Below are positions 1-7,364 of a stretch of DNA of 10,000 nt, in pieces. This stretch comes from Chromera velia (Eukaryota; Sar; Chromeraceae), in NCBI GenBank assembly GCA_018398765.1, contig JAHBMJ010001241.1:1-10000 (forward strand), read 5' to 3'. Below the pieces are notes generated by a model. It made no database searches. It was not told the origin of the DNA and saw only the letters and a list, made by a program, of their open reading frames with translations. The position numbers and the translations under genes were made by a program. Position 1 is the first letter of the stretch; the number at the start of each line of letters is the position of its first letter.

Positions 1-115
1 AACAGCCGAGACAGTCCTGCTATGCACGTACTGTTTGCTAAGGGACCGACGGTGGACTCTACCGAAATCACCATCTCCAAGATTGGTCAATATGACGGCA
101 TGCTCTCACTTCTGG
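1..115 (+). CDS. 3' part of an exon of an unidentified protein gene (partial)
   Basis: The frame starting at base 1 is open through the stretch and reads as ordinary mixed-composition protein, ending with the residues ISKIGQYDGMLSLL. It stops at a textbook 5' splice site: CTGG followed by GTAAGT, with the GT at 116-117. Past the GT the frame runs into low-quality sequence and a stop near 198, which fits an intron. I do not recognise the protein. The upstream part lies outside the window and no convincing partner exon was found downstream. The next exon may lie beyond the minus-strand transposon remnant, or may be too short to spot. Confidence 0.5.
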
Positions 116-877
116 GTAAGTCAAATAATCGAGCAAAAAGAATGCATGCAAAAAATTCCACTTTTGTGCGATCCGGGTGGGGACGCCGAAAAAAGTGAAT
201 AATTAATGTATGCACCTTCTACGCGCGCATCATTCGCGAGAAGTCACGGGTCTGATTGCATATACGATGGTGCTGACACACCAGAACCGTGCATGCAATA
301 TCAGACGGACTGACTCCAAGAATGCAACATCTGATCAATCGAGAAGCACAGGACAAGGCATGAGAACCGACACGCGCGACCCCCCTTTCCTCTTTGCTGC
401 TGTCTTTTGTCTATCGCTTCCAGCAAGAACATTAAAACGAATCATGTGCCAATCGAAGGGGTCTTTTGCAGAAAAATCAAAGAAATATTCCGTCCCCTCA
501 GATTTGGCCTCTCTCTGCATCGGAAAAAGATATACCACCACAGGGTAGTGATTTAGCTCTGCATTGATTTTTCCCTTCATCATGACAAGCTTTGCCTGCT
601 TGTATGTACTCTCCCCAGAAAGACCCCTCCCATATATAGAAAGGACCACCCAAATTCCTTGCAGCTTTTAGGCAATTTTTTTCATGTACTTGTGAGAAGA
701 AACGAGAAGCTGTCCCTCTTCTGTGATTTTTATAATCGACCCTCTCTCAAATTCTGATGAGATACGAATAGGAATCAAAAGAGGCGAAGAAGTAGGGCCT
801 TGCTCTGTCTATACTGTGACTGGCTAAGATGGTGCCACCCACCAAAAAAAGTGTATCTAAGCTTTTTCTTCTCCCTT
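116..877. other. Intron or intergenic sequence, no supported gene
   Basis: The start is probably intronic because it follows the GTAAGT splice site. A plus-strand reading of 112 codons (210-548) overlaps a minus-strand reading of 104 codons (335-649). The minus reading has fairly protein-like composition, but neither shows a recognisable domain or splice context, so neither is called. The stretch from about 560 to 877 is AT-rich and pyrimidine-rich. It lies just 3' of the minus-strand decayed gene, so it may be that element's 3' end. I could not find a terminal inverted repeat pairing it with the region beyond 6135. Confidence 0.4.
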
Positions 878-880
878 TTA

Positions 881-2102
881 GCTGCTTTTGTAGGGCTCAT
901 TCAACCCTGCTGCATCGTTTTTTACAAAGTGGATCAATCGATTCACCACATCTTCCTGCGACTCTGCTTCACCAATCTTTTCGAACGCATCACAAAACTT
1001 GCCCAAAGCACTCTTCTCATCATTTCTCATCCAGGGCTATCACTTGAGACGCTTTAGACACAGGTCCTTCTCTGTCCAAAAGAGTGTCTTCCTGCACCAA
1101 AAAGTCTGTCACCACGGTGTGACCTCCAAATCGGCCTCTCTTTGTTCGGTCTGCCCTGACACATTTACCTCTACATCACTGTCTTGCAACTTCCTTTCTT
1201 TGGCTAACTGATCTACAGCATTCATTTCTCGTAAATGCTCTTCCAAAAGCCTCTGGATTTCATCAAGATTGATCTCCTCATCAACCTTGAGATCATCCTT
1301 TCCCTGAACGGGTTACCCTTTTCATTACCTCTGCAAGATCATGCTCATCGCCGTCATTGTCTGACAAGTCGTCGCCATCTCTATCAAAGTCGGCAGGCCT
1401 CACTTTTTTCTTTCCAACAATGGCGTCTGCCGTCGTTTCTGTGGCCATACCGGTCGCAGCAGCAGCAGCAAGAGAAGTCTGACCCCCCCTTCTACCACCT
1501 CTTGCAGTTCGCGTCACTTCTTTCCACACAACTGCCATCTCTTTGAAATTCTGATACTTTTGACTAGCAAGCCTAGGAACAGGAATGCCAAGCTTTTCAA
1601 GTACCACTCCCACGCCCTTCGTTGCTTGTTTACTCACAATAAAACAAGTGACCTCTTCTGAAAGGAATGTTGGCAGTTTTGCTGTCTCTCTTATATCAAG
1701 CGCGAGCTCTCTATACCCGCTTGCCCCTTCGACATGGACAGGTGCAGCGTCGACTGACTCGCCCATCCCTAAATCTCCTTTTGTTTCCTCTCTTTTTTCT
1801 CTCTCTGCCTTCCTCCTCTCCAATTTTGCCCGCGTCTCTTCCTTCAAAGTTCGCTTATGGCACAGGTCGAAGTAGCCTGCTGCTGAACACTCATACGAGG
1901 AAGAAAGAAAGCGAACACCGCCATGGTAATGTTCAATGGGGCTGTTGTTCTCTCGCTGAGGGGTTGAAGTCTGTGCATACGTAACTGTGGATCCAATCCA
2001 CGCTGAACGGTGATTCCTGCGGGTGGCCTCTGCATACCCCTCCACACTTTCAGTCAACGTGCCAGAAATCCACCTGGCTCGAACGTTTTCCTCAGCCGCA
2101 TT
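881..2102 (-). pseudogene. C-terminal part of the decayed gene with candidate catalytic Glu and coiled coil
   Basis: The longest open piece (about 2090-1293) contains TESVEGYAEATRRNHRSAW and then NNSPIEHYHGGVRFLSSSY, whose Glu at 1932-1934 fits a late E-H-x-x-G-x-x-R motif. A charged coiled coil (KEETRAKLERRKAEREKREE) follows, then a region ending DFDRDGDDLSDNDGDEHDL. A frame change near 1300 leads into LKVDEEINLDEIQRLLEEH; another near 1115 into VVTDFLVQEDTLLDREG; a third near 1030 into SALGKFCDAFEKIGEAESQ and AAGLNEPYKSS, with the final stop at 878-880. Taken alone, the 254-codon open stretch could be mistaken for a complete gene. Confidence 0.5.
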
Positions 2103-2776
2103 CTAACTTATTCGGTCTAATCCTTTATTCGAAAGAGAGAGATGACAATTGATTCGGAGAGCAATCTGAATGAGGAGAACACCTGCCTTCATGAATGGAT
2201 GAATGTTTTCATACTCAGCCACGGCTTTGATTGCCGCTGAGGAAAAAAACAGCCAAGTCGTAAAGTCAGAGGTGTGATCTTTTGGCCTCCACACGCGGAC
2301 TGGAACAGAGGGAAGAAAAGGAAAGAGGCCTGCATCAATGGAGAAAGGGCCAATCGAGAGGAGGCGGGATCCCATTACCACCGCACGGTGGATGCATTTT
2401 CTGACATGCGGTGTACAACTGGAAGCGATGTAGGAAATCTCACCGCTCAGGAACTTTTCGATGTGCTTCACAACCCACGGGCCTTGTATGGTATTATCGT
2501 CAAAGCAGACGTTGAGCAGCTTGATCGACGGGTAGTTGAGAACACACTCAATAAGGTCATCCTTAAATTTTCCCTCATCATTCAAGAGGGGCTCTTTGTG
2601 CAGCTTCGCACCGAAGACGATAATGGTGAGATGTACGTCATGGTCCCAGGAGGACAAGCAACCCTGTTATGATGTATTCCGTAAGCTCGTTGATCTGGAG
2701 AGGGTTGCGAGAGGGGTCGTAGTCCTCACCTGACAGACACTGCTTCAGGTAGCAGCCTCCAATCCATTGATAAACC
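2103..2776 (-). pseudogene. Core segment of the decayed gene with second candidate Asp and HxxK-like motif
   Basis: The exon starts VYQWIGGCYLKQCLSGED and continues with PLQINELTEYIITGLLVLLG. A one-base frame change near 2650 leads into VHLTIIVFGAKLHKEPLL, LNYPSIKLLNVCFDDN (Asp pair at 2496-2501), GPWVVKHIEKFLSGEISYI, TPHVRKCIHRAVVMGSRL and SIGPFSIDAGLFPFLP. The block of a strand ending in Asp, then a conserved helix, then H-x2-K-x3-R, then GPF.ID resembles the middle of a transposase catalytic domain. A stop at 2103-2105 and a frame change follow. Confidence 0.5.
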
Positions 2777-2965
2777 CTACATACAGTCGCATGCAGTTAG
2801 TTAGCCACACAGAGTGAATAAAGAATCAGAGAAAACGACAAAAGAAATGACAGAGAAGGAAAAGAAAAACAAAAAAAAGAATACGAGAGAAACTTAAGAG
2901 AGAGAGAGAAATAAAGAAATAGAAAAAGAGAAACACAAAGAAAGAGAAGAGAGAGAATAACCAAC
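2777..2965 (-). other. GT-AG intron in the decayed gene (189 bp)
   Basis: The minus-strand donor is GCG/GTTGGT at 2965 and the acceptor TGTATGTAG ends at 2777. The join preserves frame through a split Arg codon, leading from MRKHVYHL into VYQWIGGCYLK. The interior is almost entirely pyrimidine on the minus strand (purine-rich plus strand, 2820-2960). Confidence 0.6.
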
Positions 2966-3553
2966 CGCAGGTGGTAGACGTGCTTCCTCATAATCTTGAT
3001 TCCATCTACGTAGAGAGTTGCACCGTACTTTCCCTCCTTCCTCCAGGCTGCCTGCGGGGGCCCGTTTCATTCCCGTCTTTAAGTGTTTTGCTAGATCCGG
3101 AGGCTCAATGTCGTAGATGTTTTCAACCCCCCCCTCATATTTCGATTTCGATCGTCTCCACCATCTCTCGCTGATTCCAACCAAGTAAGTCGAGAGATCA
3201 TTTCAAACCGCCTCGCCCCCCGCAAGACATAGAGCGTGTACCAGCGCAGAGCCTTGCTCCCCCAGAAGGGTGTTTTTCCACCCCAAATACCTGTTGACAA
3301 AGATATGAGAGAGATCCAACCATGGGGTTCCGTCCAGTTTCCCCTCTTTGTAGAGTGGAATCACCTTCTTCATGAAGTCGTTTATCTCTCAAAAGTCCAA
3401 AAGCTTCAGACGCTCAACGTCGGTGTGACGATCTTTGAAGTTCTTCACCCTCTTCTCCAACTCCCCCCACTTCTCAGGATTCACTGCCTTTACTACGTTT
3501 CCCTTCGTCCCGCTGTTTGCCTCAACCCACACTTCAACAACACGTTGTTCAGC
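2966..3553 (-). pseudogene. Core exon of the decayed gene with first candidate catalytic Asp
   Basis: It opens AEQRVVEVWVEANSGTKG, continues with NPEKWGELEKRVKNF, crosses a TGA (3389-3391), then reads FMKKVIPLYKEGKLDG and LDLSHIFVNRYLGW. Frame changes near 3260, 3190 and 3060 move between frames that each look coding (for example ALRWYTLYVLRGARRFEM, then KSKYEGGVENIYDIEPPDL). It ends YGATLYVDGIKIMRKHVYHL at the donor GCG/GTTGGT at 2965. The Asp at 3004-3006 sits on a predicted beta strand (ATLYVDG), as expected for the first acidic residue of a DDE core. Confidence 0.5.
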
Positions 3554-3782
3554 CTGCATAAAGAAAGAAAAGAAAACGAGAGAAAAGGACCAACAGTGTT
3601 AAATCTATTATGCATGTCAAATAAAAACTTGAGGATACCAGACTTTAGAGGGCTCTTAGGCTGAGAGGGGTGATTTCAATTCATAAAAAGGAAGAGAAAG
3701 GGGTGGAAAGGGGGGGGGGGGAAGGGCAGTACAAAAAGAAAGAGGGGGAACATGGATGAGATCTTGATCAGATTTGACTAAC
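3554..3782 (-). other. GT-AG intron in the decayed gene (229 bp)
   Basis: The minus-strand donor is GAG/GTTAGT at 3782. The acceptor is a pyrimidine-rich run ending TTTCTTTATGCAG at 3554. The exons on either side join in phase 0. The intron contains a homopolymer of about a dozen G (plus strand) near 3710-3721. Confidence 0.6.
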
Positions 3783-3914
3783 CTCATGAAGAGGCTAGAG
3801 TTCTATGATACGCTTCACAATCTCTGCTCTCTCCTCGTTTGACAGAGTTCCATCCTCTTCCCTCCATGCGAGCTTCATATTGAGAACGTGCAGCGCCTTT
3901 TCATGTGTATACAC
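3783..3914 (-). pseudogene. Exon of the decayed gene with an in-frame TAG
   Basis: The exon reads VYTHEKALHVLNMKLAW and then an acidic/basic helix-like stretch (SNEERAEIVKRIIEL). A TAG at 3795-3797 interrupts it four codons before the donor site ATGAG/GTTAGT (GT at 3781-3782). Read past the TAG, its phase joins the exon starting at 3553 in frame. The stop is therefore more likely a point mutation than a natural terminus. Confidence 0.5.
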
Positions 3915-4125
3915 CTGCAAATAGAAAAAGAAACAAACGAACAAACACATGTCGAAATGAATAACTTTCAAAAAGAAGGCTTGAGCCAAAACCTCAAACC
4001 TTTCCTCCCTCCCTTCCTTCTTCCCTCTCTGTTTTTTCCCTTCATCCCCCTCCTTCTCTCTCTCTCTCTCTTCCCCTCTCTCTCTCCCTCCCTCCCCCCC
4101 GCTGTGTCTCTCTTATTCTGAGTCA
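3915..4125 (-). other. Probable intron in the decayed gene (donor uncertain)
   Basis: The 3' end is clear on the minus strand: a TTTCTATTTGCAG acceptor ending at 3915, followed by an exon opening with an intact codon (VYTHEKALHV) at 3914. The body contains the long CT/GA-rich tract at about 4004-4118. The 5' boundary is approximate because no in-phase GT is obvious. Confidence 0.45.
4004..4118. repeat. Pyrimidine-rich (CCTT/CT) tract
   Basis: An almost uninterrupted run of C and T on the plus strand, with CCCTCC, TTCCTTC and CTCTCTCT blocks. It lies within the probable minus-strand intron ending at 3915, where it is purine-rich. Open readings over it (Ser/Leu/Pro or Arg/Gly/Glu-rich) are composition artefacts. 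Confidence 0.8.
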
Positions 4126-4437
4126 GACCGATCCCTTGTTTGCAGATGTCTTCGACAGTTTGTATCTTCTTCAGCCATGGCTTCTTCAGACCCATGGGGG
4201 ACTTTGCAAATGTCATGTTCTTGTTCTTGTTGTAACAAGAATAACACTGGGTCCAACGGAACTGTGCACCTGCCGGAAGCCTTAGGCCGGCTGCTTCCAA
4301 CCGGTTATCTCTAATCCTGGAGGAAAAGACCAACTCTAGGACCAACTGGCATGTCTTCGTCGACCCCTCATTTGCACACCTTGCCGTATGAAGAGACGTG
4401 AGCCCCTTCAAGACACCCATGGTAGAAACCTTTCCTT
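4120..4437 (-). pseudogene. Coding-like segment resuming after the nested element
   Basis: From 4437 downwards the minus strand reads as protein, including VSTMGVLKGLTSLHTARC, then RWTQCYSCYNKNKNMTF and LKKPWLKKIQTVEDICK. The frame matches the one lost at 5431 if one copy of the flanking repeat and the element are removed. It ends near 4120-4130 where a long pyrimidine/purine tract begins, probably an intron. I could not settle its donor site: the nearest GT (in ATCGGTCTGAC) gives the wrong phase for the exon starting at 3914. Confidence 0.5.
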
Positions 4438-4438
4438 T

Positions 4439-4648
4439 ACTAGGGGGTAGCACTAGGATGAACATTATAGGTACCCCTAGTTTGGCGGGCTTCCTAACTA
4501 GTTAGGATAATAGTTTAGACTTATGCTACATAAAAGTTATAGATATAGAACATGTTAGAGATTCGATTTCTATTCTGGCGGGCCATTCATGCTTTCTAGT
4601 TCATGAAAAATTGTTGTTCAAAGGTGGTGTCGCCACGATCTGGCGGGG
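4439..4648 (+). repeat. Left terminal inverted repeat of the nested element
   Basis: It pairs imperfectly with 5220-5429. The best-matched parts are the first 17 bases (15 of 17 identical), a GGCGGG followed by a TTCA...AAAAATTG block, and a block at about 4617-4648 containing GTTCAAAG, GTGTCGCCA and GGGG. The two arms put this last block at the same distance (about 209 bases) from their ends. Confidence 0.75.
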
Positions 4649-4794
4649 CTTTTCATGGCGGGGATGGACTTTGACAAACCTTCCCCTCCCGCCAGTACGC
4701 CTGCCCCACCACGTCCCACCAGACACAGTCAATCCCCGCCAAGAAATGTGAACACCTCACACATACCCTGCAAGGTCTCTGTATCTGTTACATA

Positions 4795-4975
4795 GACAGA
4801 TAGGCAGAGAGATAAACAGACAGACAGAAAGACAGGCAGGCAGGCAAACGAGAAGAGAGAACGAACAGGCAGTCAGTCAGTCATAAACAGGCAGGCAGGC
4901 AGGCAAATGAAAAGAGAGAACGAGCAGACAGTTAGTCAGTCGTAGACAGGCAGACAAGCAGGCAGGCAGGCCATT
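4795..4975. repeat. CAGG/CAGA microsatellite with a 59-bp tandem duplication
   Basis: Tetranucleotide runs of GACA, CAGG and CAGT fill the centre of the nested element. Within them a block holding GGCAAA, GAGAGAACGA and CAGTCAGT is present twice, with a 59-base offset (for example CAAA at 4845 and 4904). It is typical slippage-prone sequence and no gene is read through it. Confidence 0.8.
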
Positions 4976-5219
4976 CTATGCTAACCAATATCAACCAATG
5001 GGTTTGGGTAGAGAGAACTGTGTGAACCAACTGCTTGAGGCGGCAGATCTAAGTGGCGGATGGTAGCGGGAGGCTGGCGGGTGGTGGTGGGGGGCTGGTG
5101 GGGGGCAAACAGGGACATAAGAGCGCGGTAGACTTTCCTTTGGCAGGTATTTCTTTCGTGGGCGGGGGGGTCCAAGCATTGATAGACTCCAGGGCCCTGC
5201 CAGGTTAAACTGCCCGTCA

Positions 5220-5429
5220 CCCCACCAAATCATGGCGACATGACTTTGAACCAATTTTTTGAAGTGAAGATGTAACCCGCCATTAGTTCTGTTAGCTTAA
5301 ATCAACACTTTAGAATATGGAGAAAAAGATTGGTATATAAACTAAGTGCCCGCCATGTCTAAATTTTTTGTTAGAGAATATATAAAGTTAGGGTCACCCT
5401 TATACAGTAACGTAGTGCTACTTCCTAGT
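5220..5429 (-). repeat. Right terminal inverted repeat of the nested element
   Basis: The reverse complement matches the left arm at its outer end (TAGCACTA) and inner end (GTTCAAAG then TGTCGCCATGAT). The middle is more diverged and AT-rich. The degree of divergence suggests the insertion is not recent. Confidence 0.75.
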
Positions 5430-5430
5430 T

Positions 5431-5580
5431 TCCTTCATACTGAGAAAGCTCTCCGTCTTTGGAATACTTCAATGCCAGCGCGAAATACGCTGCTTGTTCT
5501 TCAATTGACAGTGTGAAGAATGATGGGTTGTTAGAGCTGGAAAGGTACTGGATTCCCAAATAAGGGGGGGGCCCGGACGA
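5431..5580 (-). pseudogene. Coding-like continuation between the premature TAA and the nested element
   Basis: Immediately after the TAA, in the same frame, the minus strand stays open and reads as protein, including FFTLSIEEQAAYFALALK and KDGELSQYEG. It runs directly into the end of the inserted element, where a TAG formed by the element terminus closes it. The same host frame resumes at about 4437 on the far side. This position is what shows that the element inserted into coding sequence. Confidence 0.6.
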
Positions 5581-6135
5581 TTAGGAGGGGGCGGATTTTG
5601 CAGAACTCGCTGCTGCTGAGGCTGAAGCTGAGGCTGAAGCTGAGGTTGAAGTTGGGGCTGAAGCTGAGGCTGCGGTTAAGTCAGGCTGCTCTGATCGGGA
5701 CTTCTTTTTCACGTTCACTGGTGCACCCCAGACTTGAGACAGAGTTTTCTGCTTCTTCCCAGACTTCTTTACTACAAGACCAGCTTTGTGCTTATTGGTG
5801 CTACAGTGTCCATAGATCGTGATGATCGTCTGAGTTTCTGAGTCATTCATCACTTCATCCCCATCATCTCTCTCTTCCACTCCTCCCATCTCTACATCGT
5901 CCTTTCCCTCTTCTTTACCTTCTCCCCCCTCGCCGTCTCCTTTCGGTTTCTGAATGACTGTCTCCTTCGTGTGATCATAGAATTCATAGAGGTGGAAGGC
6001 GTTCTTCAGTTTGATCTTGACGTGGCATATATCACAGTCAACAGACTGCCTGTCCGCCGCAGGTGTGCCGTTCTGCTCTGTAAGAGTCTGCTGGTCTGCT
6101 TCAGTCCAGGCAGACTTTGCCTTGCGAGAGGCCAT
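5581..6135 (-). CDS. N-terminal segment with BED-like zinc finger and Ala/Ser tail (first exon of the decayed gene)
   Basis: This 184-residue reading starts at the first ATG, at 6135. Residues 34-37 form a C-x2-C pair (CDIC). After an acidic Glu/Asp/Gly insert at about 66-100 comes GHCSTNKHKAGL (about 109-120), followed by KKQKTLSQVW. The Cys pair, the KHKAGL and the trailing QKTL block resemble zinc fingers at the N-terminus of BED/hAT-type transposases, where they bind DNA. The last 30 or so residues are Ala/Ser repeats encoded by a hexamer repeat. The TAA at 5581-5583 looks like a nonsense change: the same frame continues protein-like (IEEQAAYFALALKYSKDGE) up to the nested element at 5429. 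It could instead be a small intact single-exon gene. Confidence 0.6.
   Translation of the reverse strand: MASRKAKSAWTEADQQTLTEQNGTPAADRQSVDCDICHVKIKLKNAFHLYEFYDHTKETVIQKPKGDGEGGEGKEEGKDDVEMGGVEERDDGDEVMNDSETQTIITIYGHCSTNKHKAGLVVKKSGKKQKTLSQVWGAPVNVKKKSRSEQPDLTAASASAPTSTSASASASASAAASSAKSAPS
5608..5667. repeat. Hexamer repeat TGAGGC/TGAAGC encoding Ala-Ser repeats on the minus strand
   Basis: About ten imperfect copies of a six-base unit alternate GAGGCT and GAAGCT. On the minus strand they encode alternating Ala and Ser near the end of the zinc-finger segment. Length variation here would not change frame. Confidence 0.75.
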
Positions 6136-6362
6136 CTTCAAATGAATGGTCAAAGAGAGTTAAGGCTGACGAAATGAAACAAAGAGTTCAATACAAATAC
6201 CTGAAACTAATATACTGTGTGATCATTGTGTGAACAAATCGCGAGAACAATGAATTATACTGATTATGGACATTGGTCTGATATCAACTGCATTGCTGTG
6301 CGAAACCGTGTGATTCAGCAGAAGGTTTTGAGGTTCCTTACCGTCTCTATGGCCCCGAGTCC

Positions 6363-6393
6363 ATGCCGTTTCCAAGAGTGTCGGAGACGGTAT
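6363..6393. repeat. Imperfect inverted repeat (hairpin)
   Basis: ATGCCGTTTCC (6363-6373) and GGAGACGGTAT (6383-6393) pair at 9 of 11 positions around a 9-base loop. A further copy of ACCGTCTC lies just upstream near 6340. Its function is unknown. Confidence 0.5.
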
Positions 6394-6537
6394 GGGGACG
6401 GCTGGGGGGGGTCTCGGCTGTGTGAAGCCGTCCCGCCGCCGTCCGAATCGGACCCAGGATTGTATGCCACCCCGCCGCCGGCAACCCTCATATACCCCCC
6501 CCGTGTGGACGCCCGGGGTGATACTCCGGCCGGGCAA

Positions 6538-6568
6538 TGTCGGGACATGTCGGGACATTGTCGGGACA
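6538..6568. repeat. Three tandem copies of TGTCGGGACA
   Basis: Exact ten-base copies occur at 6538-6547, 6548-6557 and 6559-6568, bracketed by GGGCAATGTCG on the right and GGGCAATGTCG overlapping the first copy on the left. Each copy is nearly self-complementary at its ends (TGTC...GACA), so it could be a protein-binding site or just a short repeat. Confidence 0.6.
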
Positions 6569-7158
6569 GGGCAATGTCGTCTCCTCCGGGGCTCCTCAAT
6601 GGATTTGAAGTGGAAGTTTCGATCGTGAGTTCCATCATAACTTCCATGCACCTTAATTCGTTTCAGCTGGTCATGCAAAGTCGCGAAAAGAATTTCCATC
6701 GCACAGGCACGATCGGCCCTGAATGCAGTCAGACACGCGGAAAGTACCGAAGGCCTTGTGCGAATTCCTTCCCTCGGCACCCAAGCCGAGGCAAGAACTC
6801 CTTCTATATATACATAGAGAGAGAGAGCTGAAGCATTGTTGTCCGTTTTGTTGTGTCGCTAGCCAAGTTTCTGTCGATCGTCAGGCGCGAGCTTAATTGC
6901 CTGACTCACCGGTGAACGTGATTCACCGATCGGTCGGAATCACAAAGTGCGTCCCTCGGATTCAACAGTCAGGTGTCCATCGTCTTTCGTTTGCAAAGTG
7001 CGCACGGAATCATTTGTGCCTATTGTCTTGCTGTTGTGCTTACACATTCCTTCACATCCCAATTGATCGGGCCCAATCTCCAGAAGCCTGAATCAGTCGG
7101 GTCGATCAACAGAGAGATCGAGACGAGCACGAAGAACCAACGAACCCTGCGTTGAAAG

Positions 7159-7303
7159 GTGAGTCTGTGCGGGTACAGTCGGGACCCGTCTACTTCCCTC
7201 CTTTGCCACACTGACGAGTCTAGTTTTTTTCTTTGCGAGGGTCGTTTTCTGTACGTGAGTTGTGTCTCCCGGCTCACACATATCTCCCTTTTTCTCTCTG
7301 CAG
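7159..7303 (+). other. Leader intron of the plus-strand gene (145 bp)
   Basis: The donor is AAAG/GTGAGT at 7159 and the acceptor TTTTTCTCTCTGCAG ends at 7303; both match the GT-AG consensus well. The exon after it begins GAACGACTG and reaches the proposed start codon 61 bases later. The intron probably lies in the 5' untranslated leader, since upstream readings ending near 7155 are short and featureless. Confidence 0.65.
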
Positions 7304-7364
7304 GAACGACTGTCTCTGGTACCGTCACCCTTGCGGACGTGAATTGATTTGTCGATCGGCCTGG

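Larger units (their letters stand above)
4439..5429. mobile_element. Nested non-autonomous DNA transposon with long terminal inverted repeats
   Basis: The left end reads ACTAGGGGGTAGCACTAG and the reverse complement of the right end reads ACTAGGAAGTAGCACTAC. Similarity between the arms continues, degenerating, for about 210 bases each. The flanks carry TTTCCTT at 4431-4437 and 5429-5435, a likely target-site duplication of about 6-8 bases; the exact junction is ambiguous by one base. There is no transposase-like reading inside. The core is GC-rich sequence plus CAGG/CAGA microsatellite. Long arms around a non-coding core fit a Mutator-like or foldback-type non-autonomous element, but the superfamily is not established. 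Confidence 0.8.
878..6135 (-). pseudogene. Decayed DDE-transposase-like gene, interrupted by introns, stops, frameshifts and a nested element
   Basis: Read on the minus strand from the ATG at 6135, a chain of protein-like segments continues to a TAA at 878-880. In order they are: a zinc-finger region (6135-5584); a short segment to 5431; a segment at about 4437-4130; 3914-3784; 3553-2966; 2776 to about 2650; 2657-2103; about 2100-1296; about 1303-1118; about 1115-1035; about 1040-881. In-frame stops are TAA 5581-5583, TAG 3795-3797 and TGA 3389-3391. Frame changes fall near 3260, 3190, 3060, 2650, 2100, 1300, 1115 and 1030. Possible catalytic features are an Asp in TLYVDGIKI (3004-3006), an Asp pair in NVCFDDN (2496-2501), the stretch TPHVRKCIHR near 2405, and a Glu in IEHYHGGVR (1932-1934). 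This D/D/H-K-R/E-H order resembles eukaryotic DDE transposases of the P-element/Kolobok kind, but that is inference. Alternatives are a host gene with a poor assembly, or a relic of an unrelated repeated family. Confidence 0.6.
6136..7158. promoter_or_regulatory. Divergent intergenic spacer and 5' leader of the plus-strand gene
   Basis: No reading here has coding character. The left part (6136-6340) is AT-rich and lies upstream of the minus-strand ATG. The middle (6350-6600) is GC-rich with an imperfect hairpin and a short tandem repeat. At about 6803-6828 a TATATATACATAGAGAGAG stretch precedes what may be the transcribed leader of the plus-strand gene. The leader ends at the donor AAAG/GTGAGT at 7159. 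Promoter position is inferred from layout only. A 201-codon plus reading (6226-6831) overlaps a 185-codon minus reading and is judged spurious. Confidence 0.4.

Noticed and set aside
335-649. 104-codon minus reading with protein-like composition
   Set aside because: There is no recognisable motif, no splice or start context and an overlapping plus reading of similar length, so I could not support it.
1293-2057. 254-codon minus reading as a complete stand-alone gene
   Set aside because: It begins at a TTG mid-sequence, and coding-like sequence continues on both sides in other frames, so it is one piece of a larger decayed gene.
2274-2672. 132-codon plus reading
   Set aside because: It lies opposite the minus-strand segment with strand and motif structure (SIGPFSIDAG, CFDDN) and is its shadow.
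3236-3664. 142-codon plus reading
   Set aside because: It overlaps the minus-strand exon with in-phase splice sites, crosses the predicted acceptor at 3554 and shows no domain.
6226-6831. 201-codon plus and 185-codon minus readings in the divergent spacer
   Set aside because: They overlap each other, have GC-run and microsatellite-driven composition, and show no domain or splice support.
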